Counted from the first letter of the stretch, positions 19,811 to 30,271 are shown. The stretch: DNA of 64,000 nt from Clostridiales bacterium (GCA_012800525.1 JAAZJD010000038.1:1-64000), one strand, 5' to 3'. Notes: generated by a model not told the origin, from the letters alone. Made by a program: numbers and translations.

Positions 19811-19922
19811 AAATTTCTCCTATCTCTTGAATCTTTTAAGTCATTATATGTATTTAGCTAGCTTTAGTCAACTTAATGAGCTCATTTCAATATAAAACCC
19901 CTACTTTATCCATCAAATTATA

Positions 19923-19952
19923 TTGTCTTAGATGTGATTAAGGTGCTATAAT
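19923..19952 (+). promoter_or_regulatory. Putative promoter for the PEPCK gene (TTGTCT-N18-TATAAT)
   Basis: Consensus TATAAT at 19947-19952, 28 nt before the ATG, followed by SD AGGAGG. Confidence 0.6.
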
Positions 19953-19980
19953 CTAAATAATAATTTTTAGGAGGAAACCG

Positions 19981-21789
19981 ATGAACATTACTTTTACTGA
20001 TAACAAAGAAATTAAAGATTTTATAGAAAAATATGCAAAAATTATGCAGCCAGATGATATTGTACTTATTGATGGAAGCAAAAAACAAGCAAGGCAATTA
20101 ATTAATGAAGCAGCAAGCACTGGAGAAATCATCAAATTGAATAATAAACTTTTACCTGGATGCTTATATCATAGAACTGCACCAAATGATGTGGCTCGTG
20201 TAGAAGATAGAACATTTATATGTACTGATACGAAAGAAGAAGCCGGTCCATCTAATCACTGGAAAGAACCAAAAGAGGCTTATAAAATGCTTGACAGTAT
20301 TGCTAAAGGAGCTATGAAAGGTAGAACGATGTATGTTATTCCATATTCTATGTGTAAAATTGGGTCACCTTTTGCAAAATATGGAATCGAACTTACAGAT
20401 AGCATTTATGTTGTACTAAATATGATGATAATGACAAGAGTACACACAAAAGTTCTTAAAAAAATTGAAAAAACAGGTGAGTTTGTAAAAGGTATCCATA
20501 GTAAAGTAAAATTAGAGCTTGAAAATCGCTATATTTGTCATTTCCCACAAGATAATCTTATTTACTCTCTAAACAGTGGTTACGGCGGCAATGTTTTACT
20601 TGGCAAAAAGTGTTTTGCCCTAAGAATCGCCTCATATCAAGGCTGGAAAGAAGGTTGGATGGCTGAACATATGTTAATTCTAGGAGTAGAAAAGCCCAAT
20701 GGTGAAGTTAAATATATAACGGGTGCTTTCCCTTCTGCGTGTGGGAAAACAAACTTGGCAATGTTAGTCCCACCAAAGGCATATTCTGACAAAGGATACA
20801 AAGTTTGGACTGTTGGTGATGACATCGCATGGATAAGGAAAGGTAAAGGTGGAAAATTGTATGCAATAAATCCAGAAAATGGCTTTTTTGGAGTTGCACC
20901 TGGTACAAATGAAAAATCTAACCCCAATGCTCTTCATTCAACAAAAACCAATACTATTTTCACAAACGTTGTTTACAATCAAAAAAATAAAACTGTATGG
21001 TGGGAAGGACTAGATAAAAATCCTCCAAAGAATGTTTACGACTGGCTTGGAAATAAATGGTCTCCTGGCATGACAGATAAAGATGGCAAACCAATTAAGG
21101 GAGCTAACCCAAACAGCAGGTTTACAGCCCCTGCTAAGAATTGTCCTGTAATTTCTAGTGAATTTGAAAATCCAAAAGGAGTTCCAATTACTGCGATGTT
21201 ATTTGGTGGACGTAGAGCAAAATCTGCTCCTCTTGTATATGAGGCAAGAGATTGGAAGCACGGAGTATTTATGGGTGTTACCATGGCTTCTGAAACAACA
21301 GCGGCTGCTGCAGGTGCAGTTGGTGTAACACGAAGAGATCCCATGGCAATGTTACCATTTTGCGGATATAATATGGCAGATTATTTCCAACATTGGCTTG
21401 ATATGGGCAAGAAAATAAAAGTAGAAAATAGACCAAAAATTTTCCACGTCAACTGGTTTAGAACTGATGATAATGGCAAATTTATTTGGCCAGGATTTGG
21501 AGACAATATGCGAGTTCTTGACTGGATACTACGTCGCTGTGAAGGAACAGTAGGCGCAGTTGAAACCCCTATTGGCTATATGCCTAACCCTGAAGATATT
21601 AATCTTGAAGGATTAGAAGATTTTACTGTTGATGAATTAAAAACAATTCTTGACTGTGATAAAGAAGTTTGGACAAAAGAAGCTGATGAAATTGAGGCGT
21701 ATTTCAACAAAACTTTCGGTGATACTCTACCTAAAGAGCTTAAAGCTGAGTTAAATAAACTAAAAAAGAATCTCAAAACACGCAAATAA
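19981..21789 (+). CDS. pckG: Phosphoenolpyruvate carboxykinase (GTP)
   Basis: GAFPSACGKTNLAMLVPP (GTP-PEPCK P-loop), VGDDIAWIR, FHVNWFRTDDNGKFIWPGFGDNMRVLDWI. Confidence 0.97.
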   Translation: MNITFTDNKEIKDFIEKYAKIMQPDDIVLIDGSKKQARQLINEAASTGEIIKLNNKLLPGCLYHRTAPNDVARVEDRTFICTDTKEEAGPSNHWKEPKEAYKMLDSIAKGAMKGRTMYVIPYSMCKIGSPFAKYGIELTDSIYVVLNMMIMTRVHTKVLKKIEKTGEFVKGIHSKVKLELENRYICHFPQDNLIYSLNSGYGGNVLLGKKCFALRIASYQGWKEGWMAEHMLILGVEKPNGEVKYITGAFPSACGKTNLAMLVPPKAYSDKGYKVWTVGDDIAWIRKGKGGKLYAINPENGFFGVAPGTNEKSNPNALHSTKTNTIFTNVVYNQKNKTVWWEGLDKNPPKNVYDWLGNKWSPGMTDKDGKPIKGANPNSRFTAPAKNCPVISSEFENPKGVPITAMLFGGRRAKSAPLVYEARDWKHGVFMGVTMASETTAAAAGAVGVTRRDPMAMLPFCGYNMADYFQHWLDMGKKIKVENRPKIFHVNWFRTDDNGKFIWPGFGDNMRVLDWILRRCEGTVGAVETPIGYMPNPEDINLEGLEDFTVDELKTILDCDKEVWTKEADEIEAYFNKTFGDTLPKELKAELNKLKKNLKTRK

Positions 21790-21805
21790 TTAACCTAATA
21801 ATACA

Positions 21806-21837
21806 ACAGGAGCTACATTTTGTAGCTCCTGTTTTTT
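21806..21837. terminator. Intrinsic terminator between convergent pckG and the SecB-like gene
   Basis: ACAGGAGCTACAttttTGTAGCTCCTGTTTTTT. Confidence 0.9.
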
Positions 21838-21850
21838 GTAATTTCACTTT

Positions 21851-22285
21851 TTATATATTATCGTCGATTGGCCTAATTACTATATTGTCAATCATACTAT
21901 CCTTTTTAGCTTCAACTGGCTTTTTAAAATCAATATAAGGTAAAAAATATGGATTCATATTTGCATTTACTGTTATGTTGGCAATCATACTTCTTAAAAA
22001 GGGATAAAATATTTCACATGCTTCGATTCTCAAAGTGTCTAGATCTGCCATATTTTTTATCTTAAATTCTGCAAGTGATTTTAAGCTTATATCAAAAGGT
22101 GTTGGTGCTTCTAAGGAATTAGATATTTTGACATTTACTAAAACTTTTAAAATATCATTGTTCATATTTATATTAAATTCCAATTTAGGATTAATTACGT
22201 ATTGCTGTTTGTTTTGAGCAATGGTTGCATTTAAAACAAAAGTTGACTCATTAACAACATACCCTTTAAAAAGTAAATTCGACAT
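21851..22285 (-). CDS. SecB-like (protein-export chaperone family) protein
   Basis: 144 aa; C-terminal signature IEACEIFYPFLRSMIANITVNANMNPYFLPYIDF resembles the SecB '..lFPf.R..i...T...g..p..l.pi.F' motif. Confidence 0.7.
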   Translation of the reverse strand: MSNLLFKGYVVNESTFVLNATIAQNKQQYVINPKLEFNINMNNDILKVLVNVKISNSLEAPTPFDISLKSLAEFKIKNMADLDTLRIEACEIFYPFLRSMIANITVNANMNPYFLPYIDFKKPVEAKKDSMIDNIVIRPIDDNI

Positions 22286-22322
22286 TTTTTCTCCCCTTTA
22301 TATATGATTTCTATAAAATATT

Positions 22323-23363
22323 TTAAGTATATTTATCATTCTTGATGCTAGTTTCATTTCTTTCATGTTTTAATTCAAAATCTCTGCCTTCATCAAACAT
22401 TTGAGCTTGGGATCTAAAACCAAAACCAGAAACTTCGCTGGCTTTATTTATATACATAAAAGCCTCAGGGTCTATTGTTGCAACAATTTTCTTTAACTGA
22501 GAAGCTTGTCTCTTTTTAACAACACAAATTAAGATCATTCTATTGTATTGTGTGTATATACCCTTACCATCTAAAATTGTTCCACCTCTTTTTAATTCTG
22601 CAACTACAGCTTTCCCAATTTCTTCAGCTTTAGAAGTTATTATGTTAAAAACATAACTTGATTCAAGTCCATTAGTAATAATATCAGCAACTTTTGAAGT
22701 TATATAAAGTGTAATAAATGAATAAAATATTGGCAAAGATACAGCTAAAAATATTTCATTTGCATTTTTGCCCTCTATATTTATGATACCAATAATTCCA
22801 GAAAACAATACAATAATACTGTCAAATACAAAAATTTGCCAATTAACATTTATGTTAGGATTTCTTTTATATCCTAATTTGGCAATAATGTCTGTTCCTC
22901 CAAGAGATGAATTGATCATCAACAAAAATCCTAACGAAACACCAGCCAAAATACCACCAACGAGTGCCGCAATAATAACAATTCCGCTATCAATTGCTCC
23001 TTCAAACACAGGGAATTTAATCAATGAAAAGAGTCCCATAAACCCTGAATAAAGCAATACACAAAAAGCAGTATTAAAAGTAAAACGTTTGTTTAATTTA
23101 AAAAAAGATATGATTAGCAATGGTATATTTAACACAAAAACTACTACTGCGGGGTTAAACACACTCTCAGCTAAAGAAACATTATATTGTTTCACTATAT
23201 TATAAACTACTGAAGCAATACCACCAATTCCTCCTGGTGCAAAAGCATTTGGAACAATAAAAACATAAGTTGAAACTGCTCTAATAAAACTTAAAACAAT
23301 AAAAGCAGTATACAAGAGAACATATTTACGTATTTTCTTTTTTAATAAGTTTTTATCTTCCAT
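22323..23363 (-). CDS. YitT family membrane protein (DUF2179 C-terminal domain)
   Basis: N-terminal TM segments with FVIPNAFAPGGIGGIASVVYNI; C-terminal RGGTILDGKGIYTQYNRMILICVVKKRQASQLKKIVATIDPEAFMYI. Confidence 0.9.
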   Translation of the reverse strand: MEDKNLLKKKIRKYVLLYTAFIVLSFIRAVSTYVFIVPNAFAPGGIGGIASVVYNIVKQYNVSLAESVFNPAVVVFVLNIPLLIISFFKLNKRFTFNTAFCVLLYSGFMGLFSLIKFPVFEGAIDSGIVIIAALVGGILAGVSLGFLLMINSSLGGTDIIAKLGYKRNPNINVNWQIFVFDSIIVLFSGIIGIINIEGKNANEIFLAVSLPIFYSFITLYITSKVADIITNGLESSYVFNIITSKAEEIGKAVVAELKRGGTILDGKGIYTQYNRMILICVVKKRQASQLKKIVATIDPEAFMYINKASEVSGFGFRSQAQMFDEGRDFELKHERNETSIKNDKYT

Positions 23364-23416
23364 ATCTACCTCAAAATTGCATATTTTAAACTCAGTTTAT
23401 GACTACAACAACATCA

Positions 23417-24058
23417 TTATTTTGTCCCAAACAACCTATCCCCTGCATCCCCCAGTCCAGGTAAAATATATCCCTTTTCATTAAGTTGGCGATCAAGTGC
23501 AGAAACAAAAATTTTAACATCTTTGTGATCTTTAGCAACTGCATCAACTCCCTCTGGAGCGGCAATAATAGACATCAATTTTATTTTTTTGCAGCCATAT
23601 TTTTTCTTAAGTATGTCTATTGTTGCTTTTGCACTGCCACCTGTCGCTAACATCGGATCTAAAACAATACAAATTTTGTCTTTAATATTTTCAGGCAATT
23701 TACAATAGTACTCATTAGGCAATAAACTTTCTTCATCTCTATATATACCTATATGTCCTACTTTGGCTGTTGGAAATAACATATGAACCCCATTTACCAT
23801 GCCTAATCCTGCCCTTAATATTGGTACAATAGCAATGCTATCATCTACAACCACATTTTGCGAGCAAGATTCAAGCGGAGTCTCTACGACAATTTTCTTT
23901 GTTGGAACATCTTTTAACGCTTCATAGGCCATCAAGGCTGTAATTTCTTCAACCAACTCTCTAAAATGCTTTGTATCTGTATTCTTATCTCTTAATAATG
24001 CAATTTTGTGTGATATCAAAGGATGATTAAATATTGTTACATTTTCAAATTTTTGCAT
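23417..24058 (-). CDS. upp: Uracil phosphoribosyltransferase
   Basis: [69 protein letters not shown]. Confidence 0.97.
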   Translation of the reverse strand: MQKFENVTIFNHPLISHKIALLRDKNTDTKHFRELVEEITALMAYEALKDVPTKKIVVETPLESCSQNVVVDDSIAIVPILRAGLGMVNGVHMLFPTAKVGHIGIYRDEESLLPNEYYCKLPENIKDKICIVLDPMLATGGSAKATIDILKKKYGCKKIKLMSIIAAPEGVDAVAKDHKDVKIFVSALDRQLNEKGYILPGLGDAGDRLFGTK

Positions 24059-24084
24059 TTTTACTCCTTTACATTTTGATCTTG

Positions 24085-25614
24085 TTAAGCTTCATCTTCT
24101 GATGATGTAGTAACTTCTTCTAAGTCACTAGACTTACTTGATTCTACACTGCAGTCTTCTAAGATAGAAGCATTTTCTGGATCCTTAGTTTCGTTTTCAT
24201 CAGATTGCAAGTTTATGTATGTATATTGTGCTTTTTCTTCCTCTTTATTAGGCATTACTAAATTCAATATAATTCCGACTAATGTCGCTATAGCTAAAGG
24301 TGAAATTTCTACATCTCCTATTTGCATCTTAAACATTTTTGCAAGGTTATGATTGTCAGAATATTGTGACAATGCATCCCCAACAATGCTCATAGAATTT
24401 AAACCTAATCCCAAAGAAAGAATTATAGATACAATTATCATATTACGACTGTTATTAAAGTCAACTCTAGCTTCAACCATAGCTCTTAAGCCAGATGCTG
24501 AAATCATGCCAAAAAGCACTATTGAAGCCCCTCCAATTACGGCAGCAGGTATGGTGCTTAAGAATGCCCCAAAAACAGAGAAAACCCCAAACACTACAGC
24601 TAAACAAGCAGCATAAAAAAGATTTTTAGGATTATAGTTTTTGGTTATTGCTAAAACTGCGGTATTTTCACCATACGTTGTATTTGGAGGTCCACCAATC
24701 AATCCACTTGCCATCGTTGCTAGCCCATCTCCTAACAACGTTCTATTTAGTCCAGGGTCTACCATAAAATCTTTTTCACAAATTATGCTATTTGCCGATA
24801 TATCACCTAAATGCTCCATAAACGTTACAATAGCCATAGGAGCTATCATTAAAATTGCACTTGCATATTGACTCCCTTTAGCTAACCCAAACCCTTTATA
24901 AAATGAAAGCTCTTTCCCAATATTTTGAAAAATGATTATATTATTTTTTGAAAACACACCTTTATAACTTACAAGTCCTATAGCTGCTGCATAAATATAA
25001 CCTACAATAAAACCAAAAAGAATAGGTATAACTTTTAAAAAGCTGTTTTTCGGTGCAAAAGCATTTACCACAACTATTGTTAATGCTGTAATAATTGCTG
25101 TTGTCCAATGCTTCCATGCGGCCTCACCATATCCTGGTATTATTATGTTGTTATAAAACATTTTTGGAACTAAAATCATACCTATAAGTATAATAACTGG
25201 ACCAACTACTTCTGCGGGAAACAACTTCCTTATTTTTTGAACCCCTATAAATTTTATTAGAAATGACAGGATAACATATATCAATCCTGCCACTAAAATA
25301 CCAACCACTGCAGTTGACATTGCCGCTTGCCATTCAGGTGAATACATCTCTGTTGGACCAACGATAGCTATTAAAGCTGGCAAAAAAGCAAAAGAACTTC
25401 CCAAAAAAACAGGAACTTTCTTTTGTGTTACAAAATAAAAAATTATAGTTCCGATACCTGCACCGATTAAAGCCATTGAAATGCTCATATTTGAAATTAT
25501 AGGTACAACAATAGTTGCACCTAACATTGCAAACATATGCTGAAAAGCTAAAATCCCATTTTTAACTTGACTTTTATACTTAAAATTTTTAAAAATATCC
25601 TTTTTTATTTTCAT
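24085..25614 (-). CDS. uraA: Uracil permease / nucleobase:cation symporter (NCS2, UraA-type)
   Basis: [49 protein letters not shown]; likely start MKIKKD preceded by GGAGGGAATCT. Confidence 0.93.
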   Translation of the reverse strand: MKIKKDIFKNFKYKSQVKNGILAFQHMFAMLGATIVVPIISNMSISMALIGAGIGTIIFYFVTQKKVPVFLGSSFAFLPALIAIVGPTEMYSPEWQAAMSTAVVGILVAGLIYVILSFLIKFIGVQKIRKLFPAEVVGPVIILIGMILVPKMFYNNIIIPGYGEAAWKHWTTAIITALTIVVVNAFAPKNSFLKVIPILFGFIVGYIYAAAIGLVSYKGVFSKNNIIIFQNIGKELSFYKGFGLAKGSQYASAILMIAPMAIVTFMEHLGDISANSIICEKDFMVDPGLNRTLLGDGLATMASGLIGGPPNTTYGENTAVLAITKNYNPKNLFYAACLAVVFGVFSVFGAFLSTIPAAVIGGASIVLFGMISASGLRAMVEARVDFNNSRNMIIVSIILSLGLGLNSMSIVGDALSQYSDNHNLAKMFKMQIGDVEISPLAIATLVGIILNLVMPNKEEEKAQYTYINLQSDENETKDPENASILEDCSVESSKSSDLEEVTTSSEDEA

Positions 25615-25719
25615 TAGATTCCCTCCTAGCACCTAATATCTTAACTAGAATTGTAACATTATATGGACAGTGTGACAATATGATTTTTCTATAAAAATAT
25701 ATTTTATTAGGGTTTATGC

Positions 25720-27198
25720 TCAGTAAGCATACACCTTAACGGTCCTAAAAACTGGATCTGATCGCGACTGCAATATGGCTATCCTAATTTCACTAGTTTT
25801 AGGTAAATTCTCCGAAAATCTCACTATCCGAAGTGATCCAATGTTGCCACATGTTGCTACCAATAACCAACTATCTTTTGATTTAAAGTAAACGTTAAAC
25901 TTTTCAATCCTTTGACCCTCTAAAATGTCTTCTCTTAAATGTATTTCCTGTATACTCTTTTCATCATTAAATTTTAGATTTAACAAATATTCACCTTCTA
26001 AAAAAGAGACTCCTTTGTTATCAAACGATGAAATAATTTCACTCAATATCTCTCGACTTTTTATTGTATTTCCTATGCTTGCTACATATGCAACTTCATT
26101 TTTTTCATCCCAATTAATTAATTTTCCAAAAGCTTCTAACACACGTTGATCCGCCTTTGCAATATTTCCTTTTTTATTTAAAGGTACATTTAACAATAAA
26201 GAGGCATTTTTCCCAACTGAATTATAGTAAATTTGCTCTAGTTCATAAACATTTTTCGGTTTTTGATACCAATGATAAAACCAACCTTTTCTTATACTTA
26301 CATCCATTTCTGAAGGATACCAAACAAGAGAATCATAATGCTTTAAAACATCTCTACTCCCTAAATCCTCAGAAGTCAAATTTAAAGGTTCCACAATAAT
26401 ATTATTTGATTGTAAGCATTTACTAAAATTTGATAACTGTTCTGGCACTACTAACCATTCATCTTTTCTACCTTGTCCTTTTTCATTGCCTATCCATCGA
26501 ACATCAGGACCCATAATTGCAATGACAGCATTAGGTTGATTTTCTCGAATTAAACTATAATATGCCTCAAAATCATATTCAAAATTTTCGCTTTTTTTAT
26601 CTTTTGCCCCATCTAACCAGACTTCAAATATAGGGCCATATTGAGTCGTAAGCTCATGTAATTGCTCTAAATATAAGATATTGTATTTATTTGTTCCATA
26701 TTCTTTTGCACTTCTATCCCATGGAGATAAATATATACCAAAATGCATATTTTTTTTCTTGCAGGCCTCCGCCAACTCTTTCACTATATCCCCTTTGCCA
26801 TTTTTATATTTAGATTTTTTTATGCTATGATTTGTTGTTTGGGTTTGCCACAAACAAAAACCATCGTGATGTTTAGCCGTTAAGATAATTCCTTGACTGC
26901 CGCTTTTTTTTAATATCTCCACAATGCTCTCTGCATCAAAAGTTTTTAACTTAAATTGAGTTGGCTTTTCTTTTCCCGTTCCCCATTCCTTACCAGTATA
27001 GGTATTCATCCCAAAATGTATAAAGTTGTAATATTTAATATCATTATAAATTTGTTGTTGTGAGTTTGGACGTATAGAAATAAGTCTTTCTACTTCAATA
27101 CCATATTTATCAACTCCATTATTATCTTTATAGGCTAAATAAAAATCTTTTTCTTTTTTTTCTTCTAACACTTTATCAAATATATTATTTTTATACAT
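25720..27198 (-). CDS. Alpha-L-fucosidase (GH29), no evident signal peptide
   Basis: YYNFIHFGMNTYTGKEWGTG, LTAKHHDGFCLWQT, GIYLSPWDR, PIFEVWLDGAK, SLLLNVPLNKKGNI. Confidence 0.92.
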   Translation of the reverse strand: MYKNNIFDKVLEEKKEKDFYLAYKDNNGVDKYGIEVERLISIRPNSQQQIYNDIKYYNFIHFGMNTYTGKEWGTGKEKPTQFKLKTFDAESIVEILKKSGSQGIILTAKHHDGFCLWQTQTTNHSIKKSKYKNGKGDIVKELAEACKKKNMHFGIYLSPWDRSAKEYGTNKYNILYLEQLHELTTQYGPIFEVWLDGAKDKKSENFEYDFEAYYSLIRENQPNAVIAIMGPDVRWIGNEKGQGRKDEWLVVPEQLSNFSKCLQSNNIIVEPLNLTSEDLGSRDVLKHYDSLVWYPSEMDVSIRKGWFYHWYQKPKNVYELEQIYYNSVGKNASLLLNVPLNKKGNIAKADQRVLEAFGKLINWDEKNEVAYVASIGNTIKSREILSEIISSFDNKGVSFLEGEYLLNLKFNDEKSIQEIHLREDILEGQRIEKFNVYFKSKDSWLLVATCGNIGSLRIVRFSENLPKTSEIRIAILQSRSDPVFRTVKVYAY

Positions 27199-27256
27199 TT
27201 ATTTACCCCCCCATCCTTATTGTTTAAAGCCACACAAAAAGTCAACACTGCTTTCA

Positions 27257-28996
27257 TCATATACTCAAATAATTATCCACAGACTTTCCGTAAAAGACCC
27301 TATTTTCTTCATGGGTAATCCAATTAGTATTCCATGTATCAGGTCTTGCATTAGCTTGCACAAAAACTTGAAATTGAACTGATGAATCTCCCACATTAAA
27401 AGCCCCAGCATCTATATGCGTTACACATTCTCTCAAATAAAACTTTTCTAATGATCTACATTTTGCAAAAGCATTTTCCCCAATTGTATGTAAATCTTGT
27501 AGCATATGTGCGTTAATTACTTTTAATTTAAGACAATTGTAAAATGCATTTTTACCTATTCTTTGAATATTCTCACTAAGATTTATATCGCCTAAATTTT
27601 TACAACTAGCAAAAACACCTTGCTTAATTTCTGTAATAGTTTGTGGAACTTCAATTTCTAGCAAATTTTCACATCCAAGAAATGTATCTTCAAATAGCGT
27701 TATAAATTCACTGTTATTTTTAGGTAATTTTATACTATTAAGCAATTTACAATGTGCAAAAGCTGTTTTTTCTATTCTACATATATTTTCAGAAAGTGAT
27801 ACTCTTTTCAAGTTTGTATTTTCATAAAAACAACCTTCACCAATAATAATTTGAGAATAAATTAAGTTACTTTGCTCAAAAAAAACTTCTTCTAATTCTT
27901 TGCAATCACGGAATGCTTCCTTGCAAATCTGAAGTTCACCTAAGCTTTTTTGAAAATATAAATTTTTTATTTTTGAACTCCAATAAGCATTTATTCCAAT
28001 TTTAGTAATGGATTCAGGAATTACTAAGTCTTCTAATGCTGTTGACTTAAATGCCAAATTCCCAATTTCTTTTAAACTGTTTGTCAAATTAATTGTTTTT
28101 AAATCAATGCAATCTTTAAATGTAGAGTCACTAATTTTTGATATTCCAGATGGCAACTGTATATTTTCTATTTTAGAACAATTTTCAAAAGCTGATTTTC
28201 CTATAAATTTAAGGGATTCAGGCAATTGAACCGAAGATAGTTTTAAGCATTTATAAAATGAATATTGCCCAAGTTCTTCTATTTGATTTTCTATAAATAA
28301 ACTTATGATTGAAGTATTTTCAAATGCACTGTCTCCAATTTTTTTTATTAATATACCGTTTATTTTAGAAGGTATAAAAAGAGAAATAGCTGTATTAACA
28401 CCTGCCTTAAAACCTAAAATTGTATTATTCGCACTATCAAAGTTAAAAAGATCATTTAATGTTTGAGTGGTAGACCATTTTCCATATAATACTATATTAG
28501 AAGTAACAGGCTTACTAACATACTCTTGAGCAAAATTAGAATCTAAATACCATCCCTCAAACACCTTATTTTCTAATGTTGGTATGTATATTTGAGGCAC
28601 ATTACCTTCATAGACCTTTTCGATATGTTGTTCTTGATCATCAATTTTAAAAGTAACTTTATATTCTGCCAAATTTGAAATAATTTTTGTATATCTACCA
28701 TATACATTCAAATTGGATTTTATGATAATAGAGCTATCAAATGGTACATTCCATATATCCTCATCTAAGTACCAACCATCAAAAATATATCCAGCAGAAT
28801 TTTCAGGTTCAGGAATTATATCAATCACACTTCCCTCTTTTACCTCTTTAACCATCCAAGGAGTAGAATAATCCATTAAATAAAAACGAACAAAAAAATT
28901 TTTATTAGAGCAACTCAAAAGTAATAATATACAAAAAACAAACAAAGTAAATATAAAAAATATTTTATAAAACTTAATTTGGTTTTGTGATTTCAT
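27257..28996 (-). CDS. Lipoprotein with two InlB/Listeria-Bacteroides-type repeats and BspA-like LRRs
   Basis: Lipobox LLLLSCSNK; 'GYIFDGWYLDEDIWNVPFDSSIIIKSNLNVYGRY' and 'VFEGWYLDSNFAQEYVSKPVTSNIVLYGKW'; LRR_5 motifs such as IGKSAFENCSKIENIQLPSGI. Confidence 0.9.
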   Translation of the reverse strand: MKSQNQIKFYKIFFIFTLFVFCILLLLSCSNKNFFVRFYLMDYSTPWMVKEVKEGSVIDIIPEPENSAGYIFDGWYLDEDIWNVPFDSSIIIKSNLNVYGRYTKIISNLAEYKVTFKIDDQEQHIEKVYEGNVPQIYIPTLENKVFEGWYLDSNFAQEYVSKPVTSNIVLYGKWSTTQTLNDLFNFDSANNTILGFKAGVNTAISLFIPSKINGILIKKIGDSAFENTSIISLFIENQIEELGQYSFYKCLKLSSVQLPESLKFIGKSAFENCSKIENIQLPSGISKISDSTFKDCIDLKTINLTNSLKEIGNLAFKSTALEDLVIPESITKIGINAYWSSKIKNLYFQKSLGELQICKEAFRDCKELEEVFFEQSNLIYSQIIIGEGCFYENTNLKRVSLSENICRIEKTAFAHCKLLNSIKLPKNNSEFITLFEDTFLGCENLLEIEVPQTITEIKQGVFASCKNLGDINLSENIQRIGKNAFYNCLKLKVINAHMLQDLHTIGENAFAKCRSLEKFYLRECVTHIDAGAFNVGDSSVQFQVFVQANARPDTWNTNWITHEENRVFYGKSVDNYLSI

Positions 28997-29029
28997 TATC
29001 TCGCTCTCTCCAACTATTACAATATAAAT

Positions 29030-29467
29030 TTATTTTTCAATTATTATTGTGACAGGGCCATCGTTTATTTGTTCGATTTTCATGTGTGCCCCAAACAACC
29101 CATAAGAAACTTTGAGGCCGTATTCTTCTAAAATCTTACCAAAATATAAATACATTTCATTTGCCTCTTTTGGTTTTTCTGCTTTTGTAAAATCAGGCCT
29201 ATTGCCTCTTTGGCAATTTCCAATAAGTGTAAATTGAGAAACAAGCATTATTTCACCACCGCTATCCAGTACCGAATAATTCATTTTTCCTTGGCAATCC
29301 TCAAATATCCTTAAATTTGCAACTTTTCTTGCTAAGTATTGTGCATTTGTCTCTGTGTCACCCTCTTCGATTCCAAGGTATACACAAAGACCAGCAGCTA
29401 TCTTAGACACCAAAGCCCCCTCTACATATAACTTAACATTTTTAACTCTTTGAATTACAACTTTCAT
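29030..29467 (-). CDS. dtd: D-aminoacyl-tRNA deacylase
   Basis: MKVVIQRVKNVKLYVEG, SVLDSGGEIMLVSQFTLIGNCQRGNRPDFTKAE, FGAHMKIEQINDGPVTI. Confidence 0.97.
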   Translation of the reverse strand: MKVVIQRVKNVKLYVEGALVSKIAAGLCVYLGIEEGDTETNAQYLARKVANLRIFEDCQGKMNYSVLDSGGEIMLVSQFTLIGNCQRGNRPDFTKAEKPKEANEMYLYFGKILEEYGLKVSYGLFGAHMKIEQINDGPVTIIIEK

Positions 29468-29565
29468 TTTATCTCCAAATAAATTTTTCTATATTATTTT
29501 GAACATACAATAAAACGTATAATCAACAAACCCATCTATTTAATATTTGATGATTCTACAACAAA

Positions 29566-29587
29566 GAGTGCCAAAGTTTTGACACTC
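29566..29587 (-). terminator. Weak candidate terminator hairpin upstream of dtd
   Basis: GAGTGccaaagttttgaCACTC with a short T-rich stretch on the minus-strand 3' side. Confidence 0.45.
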
Positions 29588-29590
29588 TCA

Positions 29591-29640
29591 GTAAGTTTAA
29601 CACAAACTCAAGTAAACTTACATATAATATGTAAGTTTAC
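29591..29640. repeat. Three copies of decamer GTAAGTTTAC, two forming a perfect 29-nt palindrome
   Basis: GTAAGTTTAa (29591), GTAAACTTAC (29612), GTAAGTTTAC (29631); 29612-29640 = GTAAACTTACATAT-A-ATATGTAAGTTTAC. Confidence 0.85.
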
Positions 29641-29672
29641 CGATATTTTAGTTGTTTATTTTTATTTTATAC

Positions 29673-30257
29673 TTATTTCTTTAAAAACTCGTTCCCAGCT
29701 AAAATACTTTGAGCATCAGCAATATATTTGTTAACTGATGGTTTTGGGGCTTCAGCTTTCTTTGGTTCTACTGGTTTTGTTGCCTTTTTAGCTTTTTGAA
29801 CACGTGAAGGAGGAGCAGCATATCCTTTTCTTAAAGCACTCATTGGTACTTGGTAAAAACCATTGTATGCATATTGCCATTTCCCCTCTGCTATGTTTAT
29901 GTCGTAGACGTCAATTCCTTTCGATTTCAAAAGATTTAAAATAGGCAAAATGTCTCCTTCGCCAGTTATAAATCCAACTGCTTGAATTGTTCCATCATAT
30001 GCAATTGTTGTTGCATCCATTATTTGCCTACTATCAAGTCTATTCCTACGACGACTAGCACTTGGCAAAGAAGTATCATATCCGTTTGCAGCAATATATT
30101 CATTAAAATCACGATTACGTTTAGCTACGTAATCATAAAATTTACATGCCACTACATCAAATTTGACCTCTAAACCTTTTACAATTTCTTTGAATCCTTC
30201 ACAAGATAGCTTAAGAGCACCTAAGTCAGCTAGAATGATCATTTTTGCTTTACTCAT
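29673..30257 (-). CDS. NYN/PIN-like (LabA/DUF88-type) domain protein with basic Pro/Lys-rich C-terminal region
   Basis: Acidic motifs ILADLGALKLS, RNRLDSRQIMDATTIAYDG, AVGFITGEGDILPILNLLKSKGIDVY; tail KAKKATKPVEPKKAEAPKPS. Confidence 0.8.
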   Translation of the reverse strand: MSKAKMIILADLGALKLSCEGFKEIVKGLEVKFDVVACKFYDYVAKRNRDFNEYIAANGYDTSLPSASRRRNRLDSRQIMDATTIAYDGTIQAVGFITGEGDILPILNLLKSKGIDVYDINIAEGKWQYAYNGFYQVPMSALRKGYAAPPSRVQKAKKATKPVEPKKAEAPKPSVNKYIADAQSILAGNEFLKK

Positions 30258-30271
30258 TAAAGTTTCTCCTC

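Noticed and set aside
21036-21344. 102-aa minus-strand ORF within pckG, plus other small antisense ORFs there
   Set aside because: Shadow ORFs of a conserved metabolic gene.
25615-25719. Upstream region of uraA-upp examined for PyrR-type attenuation
   Set aside because: No anti-terminator/terminator pair or PyrR-binding-loop motif could be identified.
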